DNA of 29,015 nt, from positions 1 to 29,015 of IMG/VR virus record IMGVR_UViG_3300027851_000099; one strand, 5' to 3'. The notes below the pieces were generated by a model. That model searched no databases and was not told the DNA's origin. It saw only the letters and a program-made list of their open reading frames with translations. Source of the DNA: a virus. Shown piece after piece: positions 19,040 through 27,199 of the stretch (its first letter is position 1; the number at the start of each line of letters is the position of its first letter). The translations under genes and the position numbers were made by a program.

Positions 19040-21438
19040 CCACACTACCCGCAATCCACCGCCTCCCATCGGCGCTCAAACAGCGACCTCAGTGGGCGCT
19101 AGCAGGTGCCAGCAAGGCACCCATGTCCGTCGACAGCAATGGCAAGCTGTACCTCTGCGCACCTACCCGTCCCGGGGAGTGGCTGAGCTGGGAACAGGCG
19201 CTGTACTGGTCGGAGCACTTTAAGGCCCTAGTCACCTCGCACGTTGACAAGTACGGCCGCACCATTACGCAGACCGGGTTGCACCAAGGGTTTATGCTCA
19301 ACGAAGCAGACGAGTTCTGCATTATCGACCTCGACGTCAAGGACGCCGACACGGACCCTGGACACCCGGAGCTCTGGACCACACAGGAGCAGTTTGACCG
19401 GTATTGGTCCATGGTGCTGTCGATTGACAGCTACGCGGAGAGCAGCCGCAGCGGTAAGGGGCTGCACATCATCACCGAGGGGAACATTGGCGCGGGGTTC
19501 CGCCGCGACGGTGTTGAGATCTACAGCCAAGAGCGGTTCATGATCTGCACGGGTAACGTCGTGCATGACCGCCCGGTGCAACCCCGCCAGTCCATGCTCG
19601 ACAACATGGTGACGCAGATGCGTCCCGTGCCCAAGGAATTCAAGCTGGTGGAGCTTGAGGAAGAGGAAGACGACTGGTCCGTGCTCATGCGCGCAACCAA
19701 CGCTTCCAACTCCGACAAGTTCAGCAAGCTGTGGGCGGGCAACCTGCCAGCACTGCAAAGCGAGTACGGGTTCCCCTCGCAGTCCGAAGCCGACCTAGCA
19801 CTCATGTCCATGCTAGCGTTCTACTCGAAGTCGAATGCGCAGTGCAGGCGCTTGTTCCGTAGCTGCCCGCTCGGGACACGGGAGAAGGCGGTCAAGAACG
19901 ACAAGTACGTCAACTTCACCCTCAGCCTAATCCGGGAGCGCCAGCACCGGGAAGTCCGAGCAGACGTCAGCCAACTTATGGCGGCCGCAGCTACATTGGC
20001 GCAGGTTCGGGCTACAGCCGAACCGCCTGCCGAAGCACCAGTTGCACCGATCGCACCAAGCTCAGCGGCTGTGCCCGAAGCGCCGCGAGCGCTACCCGCG
20101 TCCACGGAGATCAGCTGGCCCCCCGGTATAGCTGGGGAGATCGCGCGGGACATGCTTGCGATGTCCGTTCGACCCGTCAAAGAGATCTCCATCTGCGCTA
20201 CGCTGGGAATGCTGGCGGGCATCGTGGGTAAAGCGTGGCACATCCCGCAGTCAGGCCTCAACCTGTACATCACCCTGATCGGACGGTCCGCGGTGGGCAA
20301 GGAAGCGCTGCACTCCGGGATCAGCGCCTACCTCAAAGCGTCCCTCATGCACGGGACGGGTATTGCTCGCTTCATTGACTTCACCGACTACGCATCCGGG
20401 CAAGCGCTGATCAAAGCGTGTGTGGTCAACCCGAGCTTTGTCAACGTGAGCGGTGAGTGGGGACGCAACCTGCGGCGCATGGCTGCTGACGATGGTAAGG
20501 ACGGACCGGTCGCAACCAAGATGACCTTCATGGTGAACACCTACCAGAAGTCAGGCCCTGCTTCCATCGTGGGTGGCATCGGGTACAGCAGCACCGATAA
20601 CAACGTCGCCAGCGTCCAGGGTGTCAACTACAGCTTTGTCGGGGAGACTACCCCGCAAACGTATTTCCGTTCCCTCACCGACAGCATGATGGAGGACGGG
20701 TTCCTTTCGCGCTTCTTGACGATCGAGTACAGGGGTGAGCGTCCCGACGAAAACGAGTTCCGCAAACTGGTCCCTGACGAGCGGCTGGTAAAGGGTCTGT
20801 CCGACCTCGCCAAGTATGCAGAGAACCTAATCCACAAGGACCAGTCGCAGCCCGTTGAGCTGTCCCCTGAGGCCCGTGCACTGCTCAAAGCGTTCAGCGC
20901 TGAGTGCGACAGGCAGATCAACATTGCGGGGGAAGACGAGTCCAAGCGTCAGATGTGGAACCGTGCTGCACTCATCGCGCACCGCATCGCAGCGATCCTG
21001 GCGGTTGTCGACAATTGGGTCCTCCCGGTGATCAGCTATGACCACATGCTCTGGGCCGTGCAGATGATGCAGCGCAGCATTGACATCATGCGCACCCGGT
21101 TGTCGGAAGGCGATGTTGGTACGGACGATCACAGCAGGGAGCGCAAGCTGCTGAAGATCATGCACACATACCTCCAGTCGCCTATCCCTGCTGGCTACAA
21201 GCTACCGGACGCAATGCGCGAGAACAGCATCGTTCCGCACCAGTATCTGCAGATCCGCATCCAGCGCACGCCAACGTTCACCTCGCACCGCTTCGGCGCC
21301 AACAAAGCACTGGAGGACGCGGTGCGCACGCTGCTCACCAACGGTTACTTGATGGAGGTGCAGAAGGACAAGATAAGTGACGCCTACAACTTCCACGGTA
21401 AGGCGTATCGCATCTTGAAGCTGCCCGATGACATCTGA
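19036..21438 (+). CDS. Primase-polymerase/helicase fusion protein
   Basis: This 800-residue protein starts at a TTG overlapping the previous stop. Residues ~80-175 have the motifs of archaeo-eukaryotic primase-type polymerases: a catalytic D-x-D in FCIIDLDVKD (Asp98, Asp100), SRSGKGLHII with His144, and a basic EIYSQERF. Residues ~315-360 are a Pro/Ala-rich linker. The C-terminal half is a DUF3987-like helicase: Walker A LIGRSAVGKE near residues 415-424, then an acidic segment SGEWGRNLRRM and FVGETTPQTYFRSLTDSMMEDGFLSRF typical of that family. It would prime and unwind DNA for replication, so it is the likely main replication initiator or primosome of this phage. Confidence 0.83.
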   Translation: MTTLPAIHRLPSALKQRPQWALAGASKAPMSVDSNGKLYLCAPTRPGEWLSWEQALYWSEHFKALVTSHVDKYGRTITQTGLHQGFMLNEADEFCIIDLDVKDADTDPGHPELWTTQEQFDRYWSMVLSIDSYAESSRSGKGLHIITEGNIGAGFRRDGVEIYSQERFMICTGNVVHDRPVQPRQSMLDNMVTQMRPVPKEFKLVELEEEEDDWSVLMRATNASNSDKFSKLWAGNLPALQSEYGFPSQSEADLALMSMLAFYSKSNAQCRRLFRSCPLGTREKAVKNDKYVNFTLSLIRERQHREVRADVSQLMAAAATLAQVRATAEPPAEAPVAPIAPSSAAVPEAPRALPASTEISWPPGIAGEIARDMLAMSVRPVKEISICATLGMLAGIVGKAWHIPQSGLNLYITLIGRSAVGKEALHSGISAYLKASLMHGTGIARFIDFTDYASGQALIKACVVNPSFVNVSGEWGRNLRRMAADDGKDGPVATKMTFMVNTYQKSGPASIVGGIGYSSTDNNVASVQGVNYSFVGETTPQTYFRSLTDSMMEDGFLSRFLTIEYRGERPDENEFRKLVPDERLVKGLSDLAKYAENLIHKDQSQPVELSPEARALLKAFSAECDRQINIAGEDESKRQMWNRAALIAHRIAAILAVVDNWVLPVISYDHMLWAVQMMQRSIDIMRTRLSEGDVGTDDHSRERKLLKIMHTYLQSPIPAGYKLPDAMRENSIVPHQYLQIRIQRTPTFTSHRFGANKALEDAVRTLLTNGYLMEVQKDKISDAYNFHGKAYRILKLPDDI

Positions 21439-21451
21439 GTGCATTTCGTAT

Positions 21452-21480
21452 TTGCTTCAAAACGCCCGTTTCTGTACGGT
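21452..21480 (+). promoter_or_regulatory. Candidate promoter before the recombination genes
   Basis: TTGCTT (21452-21457) and TACGGT (21475-21480) are 17 bases apart in the only sizeable gap of this part. The next gene starts 33 bases downstream. Confidence 0.4.
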
Positions 21481-21512
21481 CCGGGTAAGTGTTGCTAACA
21501 GAGGAAACCAAC

Positions 21513-21956
21513 ATGGCCGACATCCCTGAAGACGTTGTTACCCTCCAGGACCTCAAGGACTGGTATCTCGTCAAGGACGAGCTCAGCAAGCTGAAGCAAC
21601 AGGAAGCGCTGATGCGCTCCCGCATCTTCAAGTTCTACTTCAAGGACCCCAAGGAAGGGACCAACGATCACGAGGTCGGCGACGGCACTGGTGCGGTGAT
21701 CAAGGGCGGGTACGTCATCAACCGCAAGATCGACCCCGGTGCACTCGACGCACTGCGCGAGGCGCAGCGGGTGCCTGACAGCAACGCACCCAAGATCAAC
21801 ATCGACGAGCTGGTCAAGTACAACCCGGAGCTGGCGATCAGCAAGTACCGTGAGCTCACCGCCGAGGAGCAGCTTTGGTTCGACCAAGCGCTGATCATCA
21901 AGCCGGGCGCGCCCACCCTCGAGGTCGTCATCCCCAAGCGTGCGAAGGCCACCTGA
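21513..21956 (+). CDS. Phage protein of unknown function in the recombination module (147 aa)
   Basis: ATG at 21513 follows AGAGGA. The start is a helix (LQDLKDWYLVKDELSKLKQQEALMRSRIF), then PKEGTN and a glycine-rich GDGTGAVIKGGYVINRKIDPGALDAL. This pattern is similar to a small protein often placed next to phage recombination genes, for which I recall no known activity. It precedes the Sak4-like gene by four small genes. Confidence 0.68.
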   Translation: MADIPEDVVTLQDLKDWYLVKDELSKLKQQEALMRSRIFKFYFKDPKEGTNDHEVGDGTGAVIKGGYVINRKIDPGALDALREAQRVPDSNAPKINIDELVKYNPELAISKYRELTAEEQLWFDQALIIKPGAPTLEVVIPKRAKAT

Positions 21957-22162
21957 TGCCCACTATCACCCGGACCATCAACGTGCCGGAGCACAAGCTC
22001 GGCGACCTCCAGAAGGACGTCATTGCCCTCATGGACCCGCACAGCTTGTCGTTCAACGACGGGTGGGCCAGTAAGGCGTTCGAGCAGAAGTGGGGCTTTA
22101 CCGTCAACGAGGCGCAGAGCATCACCGGGAAGTATGTGGTGCGGGCAGGGTTCGAGAAATGA
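21956..22162 (+). CDS. Hypothetical protein (68 aa)
   Basis: This is a small soluble protein, with TGATG overlap to the gene before and ATGA overlap to the gene after. The sequence is mixed, with a helix around residues 15-28 and a basic end. No family is recognised. Confidence 0.58.
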   Translation: MPTITRTINVPEHKLGDLQKDVIALMDPHSLSFNDGWASKAFEQKWGFTVNEAQSITGKYVVRAGFEK

Positions 22163-22296
22163 TGGAAGTGCTCGAGCATATCATGCCGCTGCTCCGGTTG
22201 CTGGTCTTGACCTTTTTCACGGTCAAACTCTTCTATGCGCGGAGCCTGACCGACGTCATGCGGTACGGCGTATTCGTGCTGGCGCTCACGCTATGA
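22159..22296 (+). CDS. Very small membrane protein (45 aa)
   Basis: A 46-codon frame with two adjacent ATG codons; the first overlaps the previous stop as ATGA. A hydrophobic helix (HIMPLLRLLVLTFFTVKLFY) is followed by a second hydrophobic stretch (GVFVLALTL). Both overlaps support it as real; the function is unknown. Confidence 0.5.
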   Translation: MMEVLEHIMPLLRLLVLTFFTVKLFYARSLTDVMRYGVFVLALTL

Positions 22297-22529
22297 GCGA
22301 ACAGCTTGTCCCCGCCATCACGCACATGTACCAGCATGAAGGGATGACCGATTTCTTCTGTTGGGTCAGTACCGACCGGTGGGGCGAGCGCAAGTGGCAC
22401 GCTTCCGTGAAAATCGACGAGCGCTCGTGCCACGTTGGCGCGGGTGCAACCCCTATCGAAGCCCTGCTCGAAGCGCTGGGGCAAGCCTATGCAGACCGGC
22501 CCAACCGCAAGGGACCATTCGTTGCGTGA
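22293..22529 (+). CDS. Hypothetical protein (78 aa)
   Basis: Start overlaps the previous stop as ATGA. It is a soluble protein with Trp-rich strands (FFCWVSTDRWGERKWHASVKID) and a helix (PIEALLEALGQAYA) near the end. It ends 48 bases before the Sak4-like gene. The family is not recognised. Confidence 0.58.
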   Translation: MSEQLVPAITHMYQHEGMTDFFCWVSTDRWGERKWHASVKIDERSCHVGAGATPIEALLEALGQAYADRPNRKGPFVA

Positions 22530-22577
22530 ACAGTTGATGCCGCATATGCTGCACAACCCTGCCAACAAGGATTTTTC

Positions 22578-23465
22578 ATGGACAGCATTCTAGGTTCCAT
22601 CAGCGCGGGACCGGTCACAACCGCCGGGATCCGCATAGTGATCGCCGGCCAGGAAAAGATGGGTAAGACTACCCTCGGTTCCGGTGCGCCCGGTGCGCTC
22701 ATCGTGCCGCTCGAGGTCGGTTATGCAGGTGTGCAGACGCCGAAGACCAAGATGCTGCAAACGTTCGCCGAGGTGAACTACCTCGTTGACGAAATCACCT
22801 ACTGGGCGGGGCAGAACAGCTTCCCGCCCATGTGGACGGTAGGCCCTGATGGGAAGCGCACGTTGATCTTCGACAGCGCCACCGCACTCGAGCGCCACAT
22901 CCACGACGCGATCATCCAGCGTGACCCCGCCTACAAGCCTGGCGGTAACAAGGTCATCACGATGGAAAGCTGCCACGGCGGCTACGGTAAAGGGTACAAC
23001 CTCGCTAATGACGAGTTCGACTCGTTCCTGGCGAAGCTCGATATCCTTGCGGTGAAGCACGGTATCAACATTGTGCTGACCTGCCATGTGTTCAGCAGCA
23101 AGGTCATGGACCCTACTGCTGGCGAATATGACTCCTGGGACCTGCTCTTGCACAGCCCCAAGAATCAGAAGACCTACGGCAAGCGGGAACGCATTGCGCA
23201 GTGGGCTGACATCGTTGGTTTCCTCTACGAACCGGTCTTTGTCAGTCAGGATACCGGCATGGTGAAAGCCATGTCGCAGGGGAAGGGCAGGGTGCTCGGT
23301 CTCTCTCGAACGCCGAACTATATGGCGGGCAACCGCTTCGGCATCTCCGGGGAGGTGCCAATCCCGGCACCTGCCAAGGAAAACGGGTCCGGCAAGGACG
23401 GGTGGAACACGTTTGCGAACGAGCTCTACAAGTCCCGCGGAATCGATATCTTCAACCGCCAATAA
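22578..23465 (+). CDS. Sak4-like RecA-fold ATPase, phage recombination protein
   Basis: This 295-residue protein has a P-loop AGQEKMGKTTL (Walker A residues 24-31) and a Walker B strand LIFDSATAL (residues 96-104), with a later strand INIVLTCHVF that could carry the sensor. The form is that of the small RecA-like ATPases (AAA_24 type) called Sak4, which anneal or exchange DNA strands with a partner single-stranded-DNA-binding protein. The next gene encodes such a protein, and a nuclease follows. The start has AAGGA upstream. The ATPase fold is clear; its role as a recombinase rests mainly on the neighbours. Confidence 0.82.
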   Translation: MDSILGSISAGPVTTAGIRIVIAGQEKMGKTTLGSGAPGALIVPLEVGYAGVQTPKTKMLQTFAEVNYLVDEITYWAGQNSFPPMWTVGPDGKRTLIFDSATALERHIHDAIIQRDPAYKPGGNKVITMESCHGGYGKGYNLANDEFDSFLAKLDILAVKHGINIVLTCHVFSSKVMDPTAGEYDSWDLLLHSPKNQKTYGKRERIAQWADIVGFLYEPVFVSQDTGMVKAMSQGKGRVLGLSRTPNYMAGNRFGISGEVPIPAPAKENGSGKDGWNTFANELYKSRGIDIFNRQ

Positions 23466-23476
23466 GGGAGTCCCCC

Positions 23477-24247
23477 ATGGCAGATCTTAACTTCGACGCC
23501 TCCAGTGTCGTACCCGATGCCGGGTTCGAAACGGTCCCCGCTGGCTGGTACAATGTGGCCATCGACGAATCGGAAATGAAGCCCACGAAGGACGGCGCTG
23601 GTGCCTACCTTCAGCTTCGCTTCGACATCCTCGACGGGCAGTACAAGGGCCGCAAGCTCTTCGCTCGCCTGAACCTGAAGAACGCCAACGCGCAGACCGT
23701 CGAGATTGCCTACAAGCAGCTCTCGGCGATCGCACATGCGGTCGGCATCCTCCAGGTCGCCAAGTCCGAGATGCTGCACGGCATCCCGCTCAAGGTGCGG
23801 GTGAAGGTGCGCAAGGCGGACGGCGAGTACGATGATCAGAACGACATCACGTCGTTCAAGAACATCAACGAGCAGGTTGGCGGCACCGCTACCAACGCAC
23901 CCGCCGCAGCACCGTCCGGGTTCGTTCCGCCGGCTGCGCCGCCCGCTGGTGCGACCGCCGCCGCTCCGCCCGCAGCACAGCAGCCCTGGCAGCAGCCTGC
24001 CGCACAGCCGCCTGCTGCGCCGGCAGCTCCCCCGGCACCGCCTGCACCTCCTGCACCGCCGGTTGGCCCGCAGCGTCCCACCGATCCGACCCACATCCAC
24101 GCCGCCGGTACGGCCGACGAGCAGTGGTGGATCGATGGCGCCTGGACCAAGCCGCCCGTACCGGCGGCACCCGCTGCTCCCCCTGCACCGCCGGCCGCAC
24201 CGCCTGCCGCAGGGAAAGCTCCGTGGGAAGTCCCCCCGGCCGCATAA
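23477..24247 (+). CDS. DUF669-like single-stranded-DNA-binding protein with Pro/Ala-rich tail
   Basis: Residues 1-135 fit the DUF669 pattern. MADLNFDASSVVPDAGFETVPAGWYNVAIDESEMKPTKDG is followed by a strand LQLRFDILDGQYKGRKLFARLNLKN and a helix with YKQLSAIAHAVG. This family is usually the single-stranded-DNA-binding partner in phage recombination. Residues ~140-256 are a long Ala/Pro linker ending in a PWE-containing C-terminus, much like the disordered tails of SSB proteins that hold partner-binding ends. It lies 11 bases after the Sak4-like gene, so both are probably co-expressed in a fixed ratio. Confidence 0.8.
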   Translation: MADLNFDASSVVPDAGFETVPAGWYNVAIDESEMKPTKDGAGAYLQLRFDILDGQYKGRKLFARLNLKNANAQTVEIAYKQLSAIAHAVGILQVAKSEMLHGIPLKVRVKVRKADGEYDDQNDITSFKNINEQVGGTATNAPAAAPSGFVPPAAPPAGATAAAPPAAQQPWQQPAAQPPAAPAAPPAPPAPPAPPVGPQRPTDPTHIHAAGTADEQWWIDGAWTKPPVPAAPAAPPAPPAAPPAAGKAPWEVPPAA

Positions 24248-24262
24248 GCGGGCATCAAGCAC

Positions 24263-24286
24263 ATGGGTCCCCTTTAGGGGGCCCAT
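24263..24286 (+). terminator. Stem-loop after the DNA-binding protein gene
   Basis: ATGGGTCCCC-TTTA-GGGGGCCCAT gives a 10-bp stem (one G-T pair) with a tetraloop, 15 bases past the stop codon. A C-run, not a T-run, follows. It may lower transcription into the nuclease and helicase genes relative to the DNA-binding protein, or protect the upstream message. Confidence 0.45.
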
Positions 24287-24307
24287 CCCCCTCCTGGAGT
24301 TGAAGCA

Positions 24308-25273
24308 ATGCCAAACGTGACGATCGCACTCAAGCTCCTCCAGCGCATTGACCGCATGGTGCACGCGGACCAAGGGTCTGCCTACCGAGGGTGGCTCAAG
24401 CAGGTCTTACCGCACATCGGGGACGCCTACCGCCAAGACGAGGACGGCCACAGAACGCACATGGGCGCGTCGATCCTCGGCCACGAGTGCGCGAGGGAGA
24501 TCTGGTACAACTTCCATTGGGCAACCAAATCGAACTTCCCCGGTCGTATCGTGCGCTTGTTCAACCGGGGGCACATTGAAGAGGGTAGGCTGATTGCGCT
24601 CTTGCTGATGGCGGGTGTGCACGTCTACCAGCAGGACGAGAACGGGAACCAGTTCCGTATCAGCTTCGCCGACGGTCACGCTGGTGGCAGCGGAGACGGT
24701 CAGGCACTGCACATCCCGGACCTGCCACCGGATACGATGGCGCTGTGTGAGTTCAAGACCCACGGCGAGAAGAGCTTCATTGAGCTTGCTGGCCCGCTCG
24801 ACGAGTGGCGCAGCTACCTTGCCGGGGAGTCGACGTACTTCGCGGGTAAGGGTGTGCGCGAAGCCAAGTTCGAGCATTACGTGCAGATGCAACTCTACAT
24901 GCACAAGATGGGGATCGCCGCTGCGCTGTACGTTGCGGTCAACAAGAACACCGACGACCTCTACGCGGAGATCGTCACCCTGGACACCGCTATGGCGGAG
25001 CAGTTCATCCAGCGCGGGGAGAAGCTGGTCTGGATGGTGCTACCGCCGGACAAGATCAACAAGAGCCCCGGGTTCTTCAAGTGCAGGTTCTGCGACCATC
25101 GACCCGTGTGCCACCTGAAGGCTGCGCCCGACCGCAACTGCAGAACCTGCCAGCACAGCCAACCAGTCGCAGGCGGTCAGTGGGAGTGCACCCTGCTCAA
25201 GCAGATACTGCCCAAGGAGCTCCAGCTCACCGGTTGCGACCGGTATGACATGGGGCGGATCTATGGCGTTTAA
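24308..25273 (+). CDS. Cas4-like PD-(D/E)XK nuclease with Fe-S cysteines
   Basis: This 321-residue protein resembles the RecB/Cas4 nuclease family. Cys61 lies in SILGHECAREIWYNF, as in Cas4 N-termini. A GSGD segment (127-130) and CEFKTH (Glu148, Lys150) provide the D and ExK catalytic motifs, and HYVQMQLYMHKMG (190-202) is the QxxxY motif. Then come Cys259, Cys262 and Cys268, which with Cys61 would bind a [4Fe-4S] cluster. Further Cys at 278, 281, 294 and 310 add a probable zinc site. Such nucleases make single-stranded ends for recombination. It fits well with the DNA-binding protein before and the helicase after; CRISPR function is not indicated, as no array or other cas gene is present. 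Confidence 0.85.
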   Translation: MPNVTIALKLLQRIDRMVHADQGSAYRGWLKQVLPHIGDAYRQDEDGHRTHMGASILGHECAREIWYNFHWATKSNFPGRIVRLFNRGHIEEGRLIALLLMAGVHVYQQDENGNQFRISFADGHAGGSGDGQALHIPDLPPDTMALCEFKTHGEKSFIELAGPLDEWRSYLAGESTYFAGKGVREAKFEHYVQMQLYMHKMGIAAALYVAVNKNTDDLYAEIVTLDTAMAEQFIQRGEKLVWMVLPPDKINKSPGFFKCRFCDHRPVCHLKAAPDRNCRTCQHSQPVAGGQWECTLLKQILPKELQLTGCDRYDMGRIYGV

Positions 25274-27098
25274 CGACCGGGACTATCAGACCGAAGCGGT
25301 CACCAGTATCTGGACCTACTTCGCCACTCGTTCGGGCAACCCCATCGTCGCGATGCCCACGGGGACCGGTAAGTCGATTGTCATCGGGCGCTTCCTCCAA
25401 TCCGTCTATGCGCGGTTCCCAGCGCAGCGGGTGCTGATGCTGACGCACGTCAAGGAACTGATTCAGCAGAACTTCGAGAAGCTCAAGACAATGTGGCCGT
25501 TCGCACCTGCGGGCATCTACAGCGCGGGGCTCAACAGCAGGGACGCCAGCCAGGCGATCACGTTTGCGGGTATTGCATCGGTCGCCAAGAAGTGGGCCAT
25601 GTTCGGCCACGTCCACCTTGTGCTGATCGACGAGTGTCACCTGCTCAGCCCGGACGACGAGACCATGTACCAAGCGTTCATCGCTGGTCTCAAGTCGATC
25701 AACCCCATGCTCAAGGTGATCGGGTTCACTGCAACGCCCTGGCGGCTGGGGCACGGTAAGCTCACGGACCCCAAGGTCAAGATCGTCGACGGGGAGGAGG
25801 TTGAGATCCCCTCGCTGTTCACCGACGTCTGCTTCGACATTACCGGTATCGAAGCGTTCAACCGCCTCATCGCTGAAGGGTACCTGCTCCCGCTGGTGCC
25901 GAAGCGGATGAAGACCGTGCTGGACGTCGATGGGGTGCATATGCGGGGCGGGGAGTTCATCGAGAAGGAACTGCAGACCGCTGTCGACAAGGACGAGATC
26001 ACGGAAGCTGCACTCAACGAAGCTATTCAGATTGGCGAGGACCGGCACAAGTGGCTCATCTTCGCAGCGGGTACGGAGCACGCCGACAACATCGGTGAGA
26101 TGCTGAACATGATGGGGATCCCGACCGGGGTCGTGCACAGCAAGCGCGAGGGGCGCGACCAGACGATCGCCGACTTCAAAGCGGGTCGATTGCGCGCGGT
26201 CGTGAACAACAATGTGCTGACCACAGGTTTTGACGAACCGGGTATCGACATGATCATCGTGCTTCGCCCGACGGCGTCCGCGGTGCTATGGGTTCAGATG
26301 CTGGGGCGCGGTACGCGACCGTTCTGGACCGCTGGCTACGACCTTGACACCCTCGAGGGGCGCATCCAGTCGATCAAGGCCAGCACGAAGCATGACTGTC
26401 TGGTGCTCGACTACGCTGCGAACACCAAGCGGCTCGGACCCATCAACGATCCGCTGGTGCCGCGTCGCAAGGGACAGGGTGGCGGGGACGCCCCGGTCAA
26501 GTGCTGCGAGAGGTGCGACACATGGGTCCACGCCAGCTTGCGCAACTGCCCCATCTGCGGGTTCGAGTTCACCTTCGAGACCAAGCTGAAGCAGTCCGCA
26601 AGCTCGGAGAAGCTGATCAAGGGGGACAACCCCATCGTCGAGGTCTTCAAGGTCGACCATGTGACCGTGGAGAAGCACACGAAGGTCGGCGCCCCGCCGA
26701 TGGTGCGTATCAACTACTATTGCGGGCTGAAGCGGTTCAGCGAGTTCGTGTGCCCCGAGCACCAGAACTGGGCGCAGAAGAAGGCGCGTGCATGGTGGAA
26801 GGCTCGCAGCCCCGAGCCGATGCCGGAGAGCACTGACGAGGTGCTCGAAGCGACGGGCATGCTACCACCTGCAACGCACCTGCGCATCTGGATCAACAAG
26901 CCAGGCGGGTACCCGGAGATCCTGGCTACCTGCCTTGACGGTACCGCGTTCGGCGCAATCGAGCGGTCCGATAGCTGGGAGCCCCCGCCCGTGGAGACGG
27001 AGCTGCGCTCGCAGTTGCACCGCAGCGTTATCCTCGAAGGGGAGCTGTCCCGGTCCAACGCACCCTTCTACAGCGCCGACGACGATATCCCGTTCTGA
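25263..27098 (+). CDS. SF2 helicase with zinc finger, RadD-like
   Basis: This 611-residue protein has all the main helicase motifs: Walker A MPTGTGKSIV (31-40), DECH box LIDECHLL (~121-128), motif III FTATPWR (~155) and motif VI QMLGRGTRPF (~345). After the helicase core comes a four-cysteine zinc finger (CERC and CPIC, ~415-432) followed by a C-terminal domain with YYCGLKRFSEF and CPEH. That order is similar to RadD/YejH, which aids recombination. It starts inside the last codons of the nuclease gene (11-base overlap), so the two are probably coupled and may act together at DNA ends or forks. Confidence 0.87.
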   Translation: MAFNDRDYQTEAVTSIWTYFATRSGNPIVAMPTGTGKSIVIGRFLQSVYARFPAQRVLMLTHVKELIQQNFEKLKTMWPFAPAGIYSAGLNSRDASQAITFAGIASVAKKWAMFGHVHLVLIDECHLLSPDDETMYQAFIAGLKSINPMLKVIGFTATPWRLGHGKLTDPKVKIVDGEEVEIPSLFTDVCFDITGIEAFNRLIAEGYLLPLVPKRMKTVLDVDGVHMRGGEFIEKELQTAVDKDEITEAALNEAIQIGEDRHKWLIFAAGTEHADNIGEMLNMMGIPTGVVHSKREGRDQTIADFKAGRLRAVVNNNVLTTGFDEPGIDMIIVLRPTASAVLWVQMLGRGTRPFWTAGYDLDTLEGRIQSIKASTKHDCLVLDYAANTKRLGPINDPLVPRRKGQGGGDAPVKCCERCDTWVHASLRNCPICGFEFTFETKLKQSASSEKLIKGDNPIVEVFKVDHVTVEKHTKVGAPPMVRINYYCGLKRFSEFVCPEHQNWAQKKARAWWKARSPEPMPESTDEVLEATGMLPPATHLRIWINKPGGYPEILATCLDGTAFGAIERSDSWEPPPVETELRSQLHRSVILEGELSRSNAPFYSADDDIPF

Positions 27099-27125
27099 TT
27101 TTGTTAACCATCCTGCAGATACGGC

Positions 27126-27154
27126 TTGTATCAACATCAAGCCTATCCTAGAAG
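27126..27154 (+). promoter_or_regulatory. Promoter of the shared module, rightward copy
   Basis: TTGTAT (27126-27131) and TAGAAG (27149-27154) are exactly 17 bases apart. TATCCTAGAAGGGTGTTGC matches the two leftward copies. It starts 28 bases after the helicase stop. Confidence 0.7.
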
Positions 27155-27160
27155 GGTGTT

Positions 27161-27176
27161 GCCGCAACGGTGCGGC
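27161..27176 (+). other. 5' hairpin of promoter module, rightward copy
   Basis: GCCGC-AACGGT-GCGGC gives a 5-bp stem with a 6-base loop at the expected start of the message, extendable by a GTG/CAC pairing around it. It corresponds to the leftward hairpins but has different arms. Confidence 0.55.
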
Positions 27177-27199
27177 GCACAAATTGGAGTGAAACTGAA

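Noticed and set aside
23426-24373. Minus-strand frame of 315 codons, Arg/Cys/Gly-rich
   Set aside because: Antisense to the Ala/Pro-rich DNA-binding protein; the repeats reflect the GC-rich linker only.
24308-25273. CRISPR-associated system suggested by the Cas4-like nuclease
   Set aside because: There is no repeat-spacer array and no other cas gene; the neighbours are recombination proteins, where such nucleases are common in phages.
25227-26138. Minus-strand frame of 303 codons
   Set aside because: It lies antisense to the SF2 helicase, whose motifs are unambiguous; the composition is a mirror of that gene.
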